64,000 nt of DNA from Caulobacter sp. UNC358MFTsu5.1 (lineage in GTDB: Bacteria; Pseudomonadota; Alphaproteobacteria; Caulobacterales; Caulobacteraceae), in contig NZ_JONW01000008.1 in NCBI RefSeq assembly GCF_000712075.1, positions 186,001 to 250,000 of the forward strand, given 5' to 3'. Every line of letters starts with the position of its first letter. The first letter of the stretch is position 1. The position numbers and the translations under genes are program-made. Below the pieces are notes generated by a model, which was not told the origin of the DNA, made no database searches, and worked only from the letters and a program-made list of their open reading frames with translations. Below, in pieces: positions 17,541 to 26,122 of this stretch.

Positions 17541-17915
17541 ATGACCCAAGCTCACGACATCTCCACCCGGTGCCTGACTTTCCAGCTCAAGCTGATGGAC
17601 GCCCTCGAGGCGACCTGGGCGATGCTGGAAGGCGCCACCGATCCCGCCGTCATCCGCCAGGCCCGCGACACGGCCAAGGCCATCGGCGACCTCGCCGCCC
17701 AGGCCCGCAAGGTGGCCCTGGCCGTTCCCACCCCGCGCGGCAAGCCGCGGCTGGCCGAAACGGTCGCCGCCGGCCTGCACGCCGCCCACGGCATGGCCGA
17801 CCTGAGCGCCTTGATGGCGGAGACGCCCGCGCCGCCCGCGCCCGTGGCCGCCCAAGCCGAGCACGCCCGCCGCGCGCTGGAGAAGCTGAAGGGCGGGCGA
17901 CGCGGACGGTTGTGA
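17541..17915 (+). CDS. Hypothetical helical protein (124 aa)
   Basis: Starts at the ATG at 17541. The product is mostly helical and Ala-rich (QLKLMDALEATWAMLEGATD, then RQARDTAKAIGDLAAQARK), with a basic C-terminus (KLKGGRRGRL). No signal peptide, membrane segment or known domain is recognised. It lies between a cluster of palindromic repeats and a small lipoprotein gene on the same strand, 60 bases apart. Codon composition looks genuine. Confidence 0.6.
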   Translation: MTQAHDISTRCLTFQLKLMDALEATWAMLEGATDPAVIRQARDTAKAIGDLAAQARKVALAVPTPRGKPRLAETVAAGLHAAHGMADLSALMAETPAPPAPVAAQAEHARRALEKLKGGRRGRL

Positions 17916-17975
17916 GGAAGGCCGCCACACGCGAAGGGGCTTCCGGTCCAAGCCTCGCCGTGTGAGGCTGGCGGC

Positions 17976-18239
17976 ATGAAAACCGCCCTGACCCTCTTCG
18001 CCGTGGCCGCCGCCCTGGCCTCGTCCGCCTGCACCGACAGCAAGCGCGCCCGCAACGACGCCACCTGGACCGACCGTCCGGCCGACGTCACCTGCTGGAG
18101 CTACGGGACCCAGACCTATTCCGGCCGCTCGACCGGCAAGGTCGAATACGACGACGGGCGCCTGTCGTTCGTGGACGCGGCGACCGGCCGCTACACGACG
18201 ATCGACGGCGAGTGCCGCGTCGTCTACCAGGCGCGCTGA
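17976..18239 (+). CDS. Small secreted lipoprotein (87 aa)
   Basis: The N-terminus MKTALTLFAVAAALASSAC is a lipoprotein signal with the lipobox ASSAC, Cys at residue 19. The mature part (~69 residues) has two further Cys (DVTCWSYGTQTYSG and DGECRVVYQ) that could form a disulfide, and a beta-rich pattern ending in VVYQAR. No family is named. It probably sits at the inner face of the outer membrane. Confidence 0.75.
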   Translation: MKTALTLFAVAAALASSACTDSKRARNDATWTDRPADVTCWSYGTQTYSGRSTGKVEYDDGRLSFVDAATGRYTTIDGECRVVYQAR

Positions 18240-18249
18240 CGATCGAAGC

Positions 18250-18302
18250 CTCCGCCCCCTACGGGGCGGACAGGCCGCGAAGCGGTCAGGTGGGGGCAAG
18301 GG
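18250..18302. repeat. Partial palindromic repeat related to family D
   Basis: Contains CCGCCCCCTACGGGGCGG, GCGAAGCGG and GGTGGGGGCAAG, which is one half of the longer elements at 31763, 41034 and 57124. Confidence 0.65.
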
Positions 18303-18414
18303 GGTGCGATCCCACGCCCAACCCTTCCACTTCTTCGAACGACGGCTGCCCCCGTTTCGAATAGTCAAAGCGTCGCGCCCGGCGGCAAATCGATCACCTC
18401 GCAGGGAGGCGACG

Positions 18415-19209
18415 ATGAGACTGATCCTGGGCGTGCTGATGGCCGCGGCCCTGTCGCCCGTCGCGGCGCGGGCCGATGACAGGTCGGCAACGACGCACGC
18501 CACCCCCGCCGACGCGGTGCGCGGCTACGGCGAGGCGGTCGCCGAACGGGACCCCGCCAAGCTGGCGCGCGCCTTCCAGCCCAGCGCCATCGCCTACCGC
18601 CTCGAGGGCGGCGCGGTCACGGCCACCTACCAGGCGCAATGGAAGGCCCGGCTGGCCAAAGCGTCCGAGCCGGCCATCTCGGCCATGACGATCGAGCGGA
18701 TCGACGCCGGCCAGACCACGGCCCTGGCCAGGGTGCGCGCGATCCGCGACGGCCAGCCCTTCGTCGACTACGTGCTGCTGGCCCGACTGTCCGGCGGGTG
18801 GCGCATCCTGGCGACCCTGGGCCAGCCGAACGCGGCCGAAAGCCCCGCCTCGGCCGCGGGCGTCGCCGCGGTCGTCGACGCCAAGCTCGCGGCCGACCGC
18901 GCCTGGGACGCGGCCCGGCTGGGCGAAACCCTCGATCCCCGCGCCCTCGTCACCAGCGTCGAGGACGGCGAGTTCGTCGCCGCGTCCGTGGCCGAGTGGC
19001 AGGCGCGCTACCGGGACCGACGCGCCACCTCGGCGGGCGCGACCTTCGCGCTCATCAGCCAGGTCGTCGAAGCCCGGGGCGACATCGGCATGGCCCGCTG
19101 GTCGTTCCGATCCGCGAGCGGCGAATGGACCGACCGCGCCCTCCTGCTGAAGACCGCGTCGGGATGGCGCATGATCGCCCTGCTGTTCGTCAAGGAAGCG
19201 CCGCTGTAA
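18415..19209 (+). CDS. Secreted protein with tandem NTF2-like domains
   Basis: 264 residues from the ATG at 18415 (GGGAGG five bases upstream). A signal peptide ends ARA around residue 20. Residues 30-140 and 150-264 look like two copies of the same NTF2/lumazine-binding-type fold. Each has a helical start (AVRGYGEAVAERDPAKLARAF; AVVDAKLAADRAWDAARLGE), strands containing a SGGWRILATLG / ASGWRMIALLF ending, and W-(K/R)-A-R-L or WQARYRD in between. Such domains bind small ligands or act as cyclases/isomerases, but no catalytic residues can be pinned. It converges on a histidine kinase gene. Confidence 0.65.
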   Translation: MRLILGVLMAAALSPVAARADDRSATTHATPADAVRGYGEAVAERDPAKLARAFQPSAIAYRLEGGAVTATYQAQWKARLAKASEPAISAMTIERIDAGQTTALARVRAIRDGQPFVDYVLLARLSGGWRILATLGQPNAAESPASAAGVAAVVDAKLAADRAWDAARLGETLDPRALVTSVEDGEFVAASVAEWQARYRDRRATSAGATFALISQVVEARGDIGMARWSFRSASGEWTDRALLLKTASGWRMIALLFVKEAPL

Positions 19210-19250
19210 CAGCGGGCGGAAGCGATCCTACAAGGGTCGCGCCTTCCCGG

Positions 19251-19272
19251 ACCCTCCCCACAGGGGGAGGGT
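19251..19272. terminator. GC-rich hairpin between convergent genes
   Basis: ACCCTCCCC and GGGGAGGGT form a 9-bp stem with a short loop between the convergent genes ending at 19209 and 19290. It is not followed by a strong T-run, so it may be a REP-type element rather than a true intrinsic terminator. Confidence 0.4.
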
Positions 19273-19289
19273 CTTGGCGCTCCGCCTCC

Positions 19290-20858
19290 CTACCCCCTCG
19301 GCAGCCCCACCTCGAACGCCGCCCCCGTCTCCGCCTCGACCAGCCCGATCCGTCCCTGGCTGGCCGCCAGCAGCGACCTCGCGATCGACAGGCCCAGGCC
19401 CGTCCCGCCCGCCTCGCGGCGGCTGGTGAAGAACGGTTCGAACAGGCGGTCGCGGTCGGCGGCCGGCACGCCGGGGCCGTCGTCGCCCACCCGCAGCACC
19501 ACCTCCTCGCCGAGAGCTTCCGCACGGATCGTCACCGCCCGCGCGCCGGCCTGGCGGCTGTTCTCGACCAGGGTGGTCAGCACGGTCTCGACCGTCGCCT
19601 CGGGCGCGGCGACCAGCGGCAGGTCGCCCGGCAGGTCCAGGATCACGGCGATGTCGCGGCCCTGGGCGTCGGCCACACGCCGCGCGGCGGCCGCCAGCTC
19701 CGACGCCACCCCCGCCTGAGGCATGGCCATGTCGGCCCGGGCCAGGTCCATCAGCCGCCCGACCAGCTGCGAGAGCCGGGCGCTGTCGGCCGAAATGTTG
19801 GAGAGGAACCGGCGGCGCTCGTCCGGGGTCATGGTGTCGAAGTGGTCGTCCAGCAGCTCGACCGCCCCGGTGATCCCGGCCAGCGGGGTCTTGAACTCGT
19901 GGCTGACGGCGGCGGCGAAGTCGCGCAGGTAGCGCGAGCGCACGGCGATGGCGTCGGCCATCACCCGGAAGTCCTGGTAGAGGTCGCGGATCTCGACGGC
20001 GGCGGTGGCGGGCGTCTCCGGCACGGCGCCCTGCCCGGTCGCCACGCTGCGCGTGGCCGCGCTCAGCGCCTCGATCGGCCGGGTCACCCCGCGCGACACC
20101 AGGCCCGACAGCAGGATCAGCAGCACGATCGTCGCCCCCGCCCCGACCAGCAGCTTGCCACGGTCCTGGTAGACGCCCCGGAACAGCGCCCGGGGCGAGC
20201 GCGACAGCAAGAGCGCCCCCACCACCTTGCCGTTGACCACCACCGGCCGAGCGTGGTGCAGGCGCACGGCCGAGGCGCGGCTGAGCCACTCGAACGAATA
20301 GCGCGGGTGATAGGCCCCGTTCCGGCGCAGGACGGTGCGCGAATGGCCCTGCAGCGCCGCCTTGATCTCGGGCAGGGCCGCCAGGCTGCCGCCCTGGCCC
20401 AGGCCCCGCACCACCACCCCGTGGCGGTCGACGATCAGGATCGAGGCCAGGGTGCTGCGGCTGGTCTGGTCGAAGATCGGCTCCAGCACCTCGGCGGCCG
20501 CCTCGGCCTGGGGATCAGCCTTGGGGCCGGGCGTCGCGGCCGGGCGCTCGGGCAAAAGCGGCGAGCTGCGCAGGTCGACGCTGGTGGACTCCGGCCGATA
20601 GTAGCCGGGGTCGTCGCGGGCGTCGGGGTCGGCCGGGGTCAGGTCGCGCACGGCGCCGGGCCACAGATTGGCGGCGGCCGAGGCCAGGGCCGCCCCCTGC
20701 GAGGTCAGCTCGGCCTCGGTCTGGCGCACCAGGGTGTTCTCGTAGGTGCGCAGGAACACCGCCCCGATGGCCGGCATGGCGGCGGCGAACAGCAGCACGG
20801 TCAGCAGGATGGCGCGCAGCCGCAGGGCCGGCCACCAGCGCCGCAGCCAGGCGTCCAT
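19290..20858 (-). CDS. Sensor histidine kinase
   Basis: 522 residues. The ATG at 20858 shares bases with the stop of the response-regulator gene (TGATG). TM1 (residues 13-35) and TM2 (about 238-256) bracket a ~200-residue periplasmic sensor region. Then come a HAMP linker, the HisKA box AVSHEFKTPL with phospho-acceptor His320, an N-box (VENSRQAGA), DDGPGVP (G1), and GGTGLGLSIA (G2) of the ATPase. It phosphorylates the OmpR-type regulator encoded just upstream. The signal is unknown. A DUF4173 membrane protein is first in the operon and may be a target or part of the sensory system. Confidence 0.92.
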   Translation of the reverse strand: MDAWLRRWWPALRLRAILLTVLLFAAAMPAIGAVFLRTYENTLVRQTEAELTSQGAALASAAANLWPGAVRDLTPADPDARDDPGYYRPESTSVDLRSSPLLPERPAATPGPKADPQAEAAAEVLEPIFDQTSRSTLASILIVDRHGVVVRGLGQGGSLAALPEIKAALQGHSRTVLRRNGAYHPRYSFEWLSRASAVRLHHARPVVVNGKVVGALLLSRSPRALFRGVYQDRGKLLVGAGATIVLLILLSGLVSRGVTRPIEALSAATRSVATGQGAVPETPATAAVEIRDLYQDFRVMADAIAVRSRYLRDFAAAVSHEFKTPLAGITGAVELLDDHFDTMTPDERRRFLSNISADSARLSQLVGRLMDLARADMAMPQAGVASELAAAARRVADAQGRDIAVILDLPGDLPLVAAPEATVETVLTTLVENSRQAGARAVTIRAEALGEEVVLRVGDDGPGVPAADRDRLFEPFFTSRREAGGTGLGLSIARSLLAASQGRIGLVEAETGAAFEVGLPRG

Positions 20859-21577
20859 CAGGCGGTCGCGCCCTGACAAGCCCCGAGGCGGTAGCCGATC
20901 CCGGCCCGCGTCTCGATCACGTCGTGGCCGCCCACGGCGGCGAACTTGGCCCGCAGGTTGCGCACGTGGCTGTCGATGGTGCGGTCGGTGACCGCGAAGC
21001 CCGGGCCGCGCAGGCGGTCGATGATCGCGTCGCGGCTGAACACCTTGGTCGGCGTGGCGGCCAGGGTCTTGAGGATCGTGAACTCGGTGACCGTCAGCGA
21101 CACCTCGCCGCCGGCCCAATGGGCGCTCCAGGCCTCGGGGTCCAGGGTCAGCTTGCCCCGGACGATCAGGCCGTCGGCGCGCGCGGCCTCCGTCCCCCTG
21201 CCGCCGGTGCGGCGCAGGATCGCCTGGACCCGGGCCGTCACCTCGCGCGGGCTGAACGGCTTGACCACGTAGTCGTCGGCGCCCAGCTCGATGCCCAGCA
21301 CCCGGTCGATCTCGTCGTCGCGCGAGCTGAGGAACAGGATCGGCAGATCGCCCTGCGCCCGCAGGCGGCGGCAGACCTCCAGCCCGTCCAGGCGCGGCAT
21401 GTTGATGTCCAGCACCACCAGGTCGGGTGCCTTCTCGGCCACGGCCGCCAGGGCCGCCTCGCCGTCGGCCGCCTCGCGGGTCTCCAGCCCGACCTTGGCC
21501 AGGGCGAACACCAGGAGCTGGCGGATGTGGGGGTCGTCGTCGACGACCAGGATCGTGCGCTGCTGCATGGCCCTCAT
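20858..21577 (-). CDS. OmpR/PhoB-family response regulator
   Basis: 239 residues. The receiver domain has the acidic pair DDD near residues 13-15, phospho-acceptor Asp57 (VVLDINMPRLDG) and Lys near 105 (YVVKPFSPRE). The C-terminal winged helix contains VSLTVTEFTILKTLA and a recognition region VTDRTIDSHVRNLRAKF. It is the partner of the following kinase. The start is chosen at 21577, with GGAG eight bases upstream. Two bases separate it from the stop of the DUF4173 gene, so the three genes form one operon. Confidence 0.94.
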   Translation of the reverse strand: MRAMQQRTILVVDDDPHIRQLLVFALAKVGLETREAADGEAALAAVAEKAPDLVVLDINMPRLDGLEVCRRLRAQGDLPILFLSSRDDEIDRVLGIELGADDYVVKPFSPREVTARVQAILRRTGGRGTEAARADGLIVRGKLTLDPEAWSAHWAGGEVSLTVTEFTILKTLAATPTKVFSRDAIIDRLRGPGFAVTDRTIDSHVRNLRAKFAAVGGHDVIETRAGIGYRLGACQGATA

Positions 21578-21579
21578 GT

Positions 21580-23193
21580 TCAGTGCTCCGGGCTTGGGGT
21601 CAACGGGGGCGAGACGACCGGCGGCGAAACCGGGGGCGGGTCATAGGCGACCGGCGGCGGTCCGGGATCGACGGCGGACATCCCCAGGGGTCGGCCGCCG
21701 CAGTCCCGGCCGTCCGGGGCCGGCGCGCTGCGCGCCACGGGACGGCCGGCCTGCAGCGCCCTGATCCGGGCCAGGCGGAGCGCGGCGCGCGGACTCCAGC
21801 TGCGCCAGTCCCCTTGCTGGGTCCACAGGTCGTCGACCGCCTCCTCGCGCAACGCCGCGACATGGTCGGCCGGCAGGTCCGGCGCAGCGGCCTGCTCCAG
21901 CCGGACCAGCGACACGGCCGCCGAGCCGTCCAGGGCGTCGAGATAGCAGAGGTCCAGGCGCGGCCCCGCCCCGCCGACCTCGCGGGCGTGGCGGACGTTC
22001 CAGGCGGCGGCCACGGCGCCCAGGTCGACCACGCAGCCGGCGGTCAGCACCACCAGGGCCGCGGCCGCGTTGGCGTTGATCAGCCAGGCCCCGCTCTTGC
22101 CGCGCAGCATCCGCCAGCAGATCAGCACCAGGCCGAGGCCAACCAGGCCCATCCAGACCAGGGCGGCGATCCGCAGGCGGGTCAGGGAATAGGCCTGCAC
22201 ATAGTCCAACGTCCGCAGGATGCTGGAGGCGACCAGGAACAGGTTCTGGGCCACCCAGGCCACCACCAGCCCGCGGATCATGGGGACCTTGGCGGTCGGC
22301 ATGCGCGGGTCCAGGGCCACCAGCACGAACAGGCCCGCCAGCAGGGCCGTGGCGATCAGCGGATAGGCGCCGCGATGGGCGTACTCCGCCAGGGTCAGGC
22401 CGGCCGGCGGTCCGGCCCCGCCCCACAGAATCACGGCGTCCAGGCCGTTCTGCAGGGCGAACAGGGCGTTGAAGACGATCAGCGACAGGGTGACCGAGGC
22501 GACGGAGACGCCGGCGATGGCGGCGACCGGCCGGGCCTTCCCCGTCGGCAGGACGCGGCGGCGGCGCGGCCGCAGCACGCTCCAGGCCAGGGTCAGGACC
22601 ATCAGCCAGAAGACCCCCCGCCAGAACAGGTCGCCGCTGACGGTCGGGAACCTCAGGCCCGACAGGGCGTCGGCGATCACCGGATTGGCCAGGGCGAACA
22701 GGGTCAGGAAGACCGCGCCGCCGACCAGCGGCAGGGCCAGCAGCGGCGCCAGGCCGCGCAACGTCCAGCGCGGCGCCGTCCGTCGGAGGCGCCGTGTCCG
22801 GGCCAGGTCCAGCCAGGGGCCCAAGAGGCCGACGGCGGCTTGGGCGGCGAGGCGCTGGCTCCAGCGCCAGGCGTCGTCGAAGCGGTGGGCGCGGGGCAGC
22901 AGCACCGCCAGGCCCAGCGCCGCCCAGAACAGCAGCCAGGCCAGGGGGCCGGGCGCCCAGCCCAGCACCAGGGCCAGGACGACCGCGGCGGCCAGGGCCC
23001 AGACGGCCTTGGCGTCATGGCGGGCGGCCGGCTTCAGGGCGACGGCGGCCAGCACCAGCAGCAGGGCGAAGGCCCCAAGGGTCGCGCCGAACGCATGGCC
23101 CCAGAACAGCAGGTCGGCGACCGCGACCAGGGCCAGGGCGGCGCCGGCCTTGGACGCGAAGGACAGGTCGCGGGGCGGACGGGAAAGCGGCAT
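21580..23193 (-). CDS. DUF4173-type multi-pass membrane protein
   Basis: 537 residues from the ATG at 23193 (GGAG six bases upstream); the longer frame starts 18 codons earlier. About ten to twelve hydrophobic segments are visible. The EYAHRGAYPLIATALLAG segment followed by LDPRMP and YVQAYSLTRLRI is characteristic of the DUF4173 family. A soluble C-terminal ~130 residues (DLCYLDALDGSAAVSLVRL...) ends in a Pro-rich tail. Function is unknown in the family. Its place as first gene of a two-component operon suggests that it works with or is controlled by that system. Confidence 0.82.
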   Translation of the reverse strand: MPLSRPPRDLSFASKAGAALALVAVADLLFWGHAFGATLGAFALLLVLAAVALKPAARHDAKAVWALAAAVVLALVLGWAPGPLAWLLFWAALGLAVLLPRAHRFDDAWRWSQRLAAQAAVGLLGPWLDLARTRRLRRTAPRWTLRGLAPLLALPLVGGAVFLTLFALANPVIADALSGLRFPTVSGDLFWRGVFWLMVLTLAWSVLRPRRRRVLPTGKARPVAAIAGVSVASVTLSLIVFNALFALQNGLDAVILWGGAGPPAGLTLAEYAHRGAYPLIATALLAGLFVLVALDPRMPTAKVPMIRGLVVAWVAQNLFLVASSILRTLDYVQAYSLTRLRIAALVWMGLVGLGLVLICWRMLRGKSGAWLINANAAAALVVLTAGCVVDLGAVAAAWNVRHAREVGGAGPRLDLCYLDALDGSAAVSLVRLEQAAAPDLPADHVAALREEAVDDLWTQQGDWRSWSPRAALRLARIRALQAGRPVARSAPAPDGRDCGGRPLGMSAVDPGPPPVAYDPPPVSPPVVSPPLTPSPEH

Positions 23194-23301
23194 GGGGGGC
23201 TCCGGCTTCGGGAGCCCGCTGAGTGCCCGGGTCGGGTGGAGAGCCAACCGGCGGCGCGACGCGTTTCGCGTGCAGTTTCCGTGCAGCCGCCGCCCTAGCG
23301 C

Positions 23302-24321
23302 TTAAGTCCCCCGCGCCGTGTCGGTCCACTTGGAGAACGGCGTGTCCGGCTCGTCCCCCAGGGCCGGCTGCAGCGAGCGCAGATCGCTGGGGCGGATGTT
23401 GAACGCCTTGCGGAAGCTGCGGCTGAAGTGCGCCTCGCTGGAGAACCCGCACTGGAAGGCGATCTCGCTGATCCGCCGGGCCCGCTTGGGGTCCAGCAGG
23501 GCGGCGCGGGCCAGGTGCAGGCGGCGGTCCCAGATATAGGCCGTCACCCCGCCCAGGGGCTCGAACAGGCGATAGAGGGTGGAGCGCGACACGCCCAGGG
23601 CCTCGCTGATCTTGGCCGGGTTCAGGCCGGGCTCCAGCAGGTTGTGCTCGACATAGGCGCGGGCCCGCATCAGCACCGGCGACTCGCGCACGCCGAAGTC
23701 GGCCCGCCGGGCCTCCATCGCCAGGCAGGCGCCCAGCAGCTCGGTGGTGGCGCGGGTGATCCCGGGCAGGGTCTCGGGCACCAGCTGGGGGAACCAGCGG
23801 GTCACGGCCGTCAGGTGCTCGATCAGCAGGCCGGCGCGATTGCCGTCCAGCACCATGCCGTGCAGCGCCACGCCGGGCGCCACCGCGTCGACGGCTTCGC
23901 GCGGCAGGAAGGTGGTCAGCACCTTGACCGCCGTCGAGTGCATCAGCATCGGCCGCGACAGATCGCAGATCCCCACCTCGCCCGGGCCGAACGAGAACGG
24001 CACGCCGTCGAAGTCGCCCGTGTGCGACCCGGCGATGTTGAACTGGACGATGTAGTGGTCCAACCCGTCGGCGGCGACCATCTCCGGCGTGCGGAACATG
24101 GTCTGTCCGCCGGTCTCGGTCACGTAGAAGGCGTGGGGCCCCAGACGCAGCGAGGTGATGTTGGCCGTGAACCCCGGTTCGGGATCGCGCGCGTCCAGCG
24201 CGACCAGCACCTCACGTCGATAATAATCGTGTCGCTCCTCGGGCGGAACGCTCCGGGTGCTGAAGTTCGTCCGCCCGAGCTCGAAAACGGTCTCGCCGGG
24301 CGGGTTGAAAGGTTCACTCAT
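23302..24321 (-). CDS. AraC-family transcriptional regulator with AraC_binding_2-type sensor domain
   Basis: 339 residues from the ATG at 24321, which has GGGGGAGG four bases upstream; a longer frame reads through the SD. The N-terminal ~190 residues (TNFSTRSVPPEERHDYYRR, then DHYIVQFNIAGSHTGDFDG) match the effector domain found in FeaR/XylS-type regulators. The C-terminal double HTH has ISEALGVSRSTLYRLFEPLG and ISEIAFQCGFSSEAHFSRSFRK. It is monocistronic and minus strand, between a membrane-protein operon and a candidate RNA gene. Target genes are unknown. Confidence 0.88.
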   Translation of the reverse strand: MSEPFNPPGETVFELGRTNFSTRSVPPEERHDYYRREVLVALDARDPEPGFTANITSLRLGPHAFYVTETGGQTMFRTPEMVAADGLDHYIVQFNIAGSHTGDFDGVPFSFGPGEVGICDLSRPMLMHSTAVKVLTTFLPREAVDAVAPGVALHGMVLDGNRAGLLIEHLTAVTRWFPQLVPETLPGITRATTELLGACLAMEARRADFGVRESPVLMRARAYVEHNLLEPGLNPAKISEALGVSRSTLYRLFEPLGGVTAYIWDRRLHLARAALLDPKRARRISEIAFQCGFSSEAHFSRSFRKAFNIRPSDLRSLQPALGDEPDTPFSKWTDTARGT

Positions 24322-24470
24322 AAGGCCTCCCCCAAGGCACATTTACGCGTTTACTCTGTTCGCCCAATGCGGGAGTTCGTCGCACCACGCGAGGGCGGCC
24401 TTTTCCTTTGAGACAAGGGATCAAGAAAATGGGACCGGCATGTAATGGTTACGCCGCGCAAAGCCTTACT

Positions 24471-24673
24471 GGTGTCGGTCCCGCGGGACGAACACTGCTC
24501 GGTGATCAGTATCGTCCCGGACCATATTCACCGATGCTTTGACGCGACGTCATCGGCTCGGAGAACGGCGTACCGCCAGGCCTGGGGGGGCCCTCGCGAC
24601 CAGCGCCGCCCACGTCCCGAGGGGGACCCACAAACTGAAGGCGGGCCTTGGGGGAGGCCCGCCTTTTATTTTC
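24471..24673 (+). ncRNA. Candidate structured small RNA ending in an intrinsic terminator
   Basis: There is no plus-strand protein gene here, yet the sequence ends in a strong plus-strand terminator. GGTCCC (24477-24482) and GGGACG (24485-24490) pair with GGGACC (24623-24628) and CGTCCC (24613-24618), giving a 12-bp closing helix with one internal loop around ~120 bases. Inside it, GCT-C-GGT can pair with ACCAGC to extend the helix. Further local hairpins are CCGATG/CATCGG and GGCG-TAC-CGCC. This does not carry the SRP or RNase P signatures I know, and no tmRNA tag frame was seen. The class is unknown and the 5' end is approximate. Confidence 0.45.
24638..24672 (+). terminator. Rho-independent terminator (plus strand)
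   Basis: AAGGCGGGCCT and AGGCCCGCCTT form an 11-bp stem with a 6-base loop, followed by TTATTTT. The orientation is plus, where no protein gene precedes it. Confidence 0.75.
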
Positions 24674-24733
24674 CCGATGACAGCGCTGGCGGTTCGACCG
24701 CCCTCTCTCATGGAGAGAGGGAGGGGTTCCCTC

Positions 24734-26122
24734 CTAGTGCTCCCGGCCCATCCGCCAGAAGGTCTGGAACATCGGCTCGACCAGATAGGCCAGGGCCGAG
24801 CGCTTGCGCAGCGGGATCAGCACCTCGACCGGCAGGCCGGCCTGCAGGCCCGACTGGGCGCCGCGGATCTTGCGGATCTTCTCCAGCTCTTCGGGCGGGG
24901 CGGCGACCTCGGCGCGGAAGTACTGCACCCCGGTCTTCTCGTCGGTGAAGCTGTCGGCCGACAGCTCGGTCAGGGTGCCGTTCAGCAGCGGCAGGTCGCG
25001 CTCGTGCAGCGAGGTGAAGCGGATCTGGGTCTTCTGGCCGGGCTTGAGGTCGTCGGCGTCGTTGGGCGAGACCTTGGCCTGGATCACCAGGCGGCGGTCC
25101 TGGGGCACGATCTCCATCAGGGTCTGGCCGGGCGCCACCACCCCGCCGACGGTGAAGACGTTCAGCCCCACCACCTTGCCGCCCGACGGCGCGCGGACCG
25201 TGGCCCGCGACAGCTGCTCGCGCGCGGCCAGCAGCTTGGGCTGCAGGTCGTCCAGGCGCACCTGTACGTCGCGCAGCTGGCCCGAGACCTCCTCCATCAT
25301 CTGGCGCTCCAGCGACAGGGTCTGCAGGCGGGTCTCGCCGATCTGCTCGGCCGAGCGGGCGATCTGGGCGCGGTAGGCGCCGTCCTCGCCGGTCAGGGAG
25401 GCGGCGCTGCGCTGCAGGGCCAGGACCCGGGTCTTGGGCGCATAGCCCTTGGCGGCCAGTTCCTGGACCCCGTCCAGCTCCTCCTCGATCAGCTTCTGCT
25501 GCTCGCGGTTGGCGTCCAGCTGGCGCTCGGCCCCGCTGGACTGCTGGCTCAGCTGCAGGATGCGCTGGTTCAGCACGCCGCGCTGGGTCTGCAGCGAGCT
25601 GCGGCGGGCCTGGAACTGCTGGCGCTGCAGGCGCAGGGCCTCGTCGGCCAGCGGCTGGTCCTCGGGCGTCAGCTTGGCGAACTCCGGCGGCGCGGCGAAG
25701 CCGGCTTGGCGGTCGCGCTCGGCGATCAGGCGCGCGCGCTGGGCCAGCAGGGTCAGGACCTCGCCGGTCATGCCGCGCTCGCTGGCCCGCAGCTCGGACG
25801 CCGACAGCTCGACCAGGATCTGGCCCTTGACCACGCTCTGGCCCTCGACGACCCGGATACCGGTGACCACCCCGCCCTCGCGGTTCTGGACCGACTGGCG
25901 GTTGCCGGCCACGGCGATCACGCCGTGTGCATAGGCGCCGGCGTCCAGCGGGGCCAGGGCCGCCCAGCCCAGGAAGCCGACGAAGAACAGGCCCGCCACC
26001 CCCGCGCCGATGCGGATCATCCGGGTGGGATCGTCCGACAGGCGCGGCGGCACCTTGGCGGGGGTCTCCTCCGCGGCCGGTTCCGGGGTCTGTTCGGGGC
26101 CGTCGAGATTGAGGGCGATCAT
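24734..26122 (-). CDS. Type I secretion periplasmic adaptor (HlyD/PrtE family)
   Basis: 462 residues. A short cytoplasmic N-terminus is followed by one TM (residues ~33-55). Then come the lipoyl-like half GIRVVEGQSVVKGQILVELSA, a long coiled-coil hairpin (about 110-300), the second half TVRAPSGGKVVGLNVFTVGG, and the HlyD C-terminal box (IQAKVSPNDADDLKPGQKTQIRF). It is the membrane-fusion partner of the ABC exporter encoded upstream, whose stop overlaps its start by four bases (ATGA). It would connect to a TolC-type outer-membrane channel; none is encoded next to it. Confidence 0.92.
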   Translation of the reverse strand: MIALNLDGPEQTPEPAAEETPAKVPPRLSDDPTRMIRIGAGVAGLFFVGFLGWAALAPLDAGAYAHGVIAVAGNRQSVQNREGGVVTGIRVVEGQSVVKGQILVELSASELRASERGMTGEVLTLLAQRARLIAERDRQAGFAAPPEFAKLTPEDQPLADEALRLQRQQFQARRSSLQTQRGVLNQRILQLSQQSSGAERQLDANREQQKLIEEELDGVQELAAKGYAPKTRVLALQRSAASLTGEDGAYRAQIARSAEQIGETRLQTLSLERQMMEEVSGQLRDVQVRLDDLQPKLLAAREQLSRATVRAPSGGKVVGLNVFTVGGVVAPGQTLMEIVPQDRRLVIQAKVSPNDADDLKPGQKTQIRFTSLHERDLPLLNGTLTELSADSFTDEKTGVQYFRAEVAAPPEELEKIRKIRGAQSGLQAGLPVEVLIPLRKRSALAYLVEPMFQTFWRMGREH

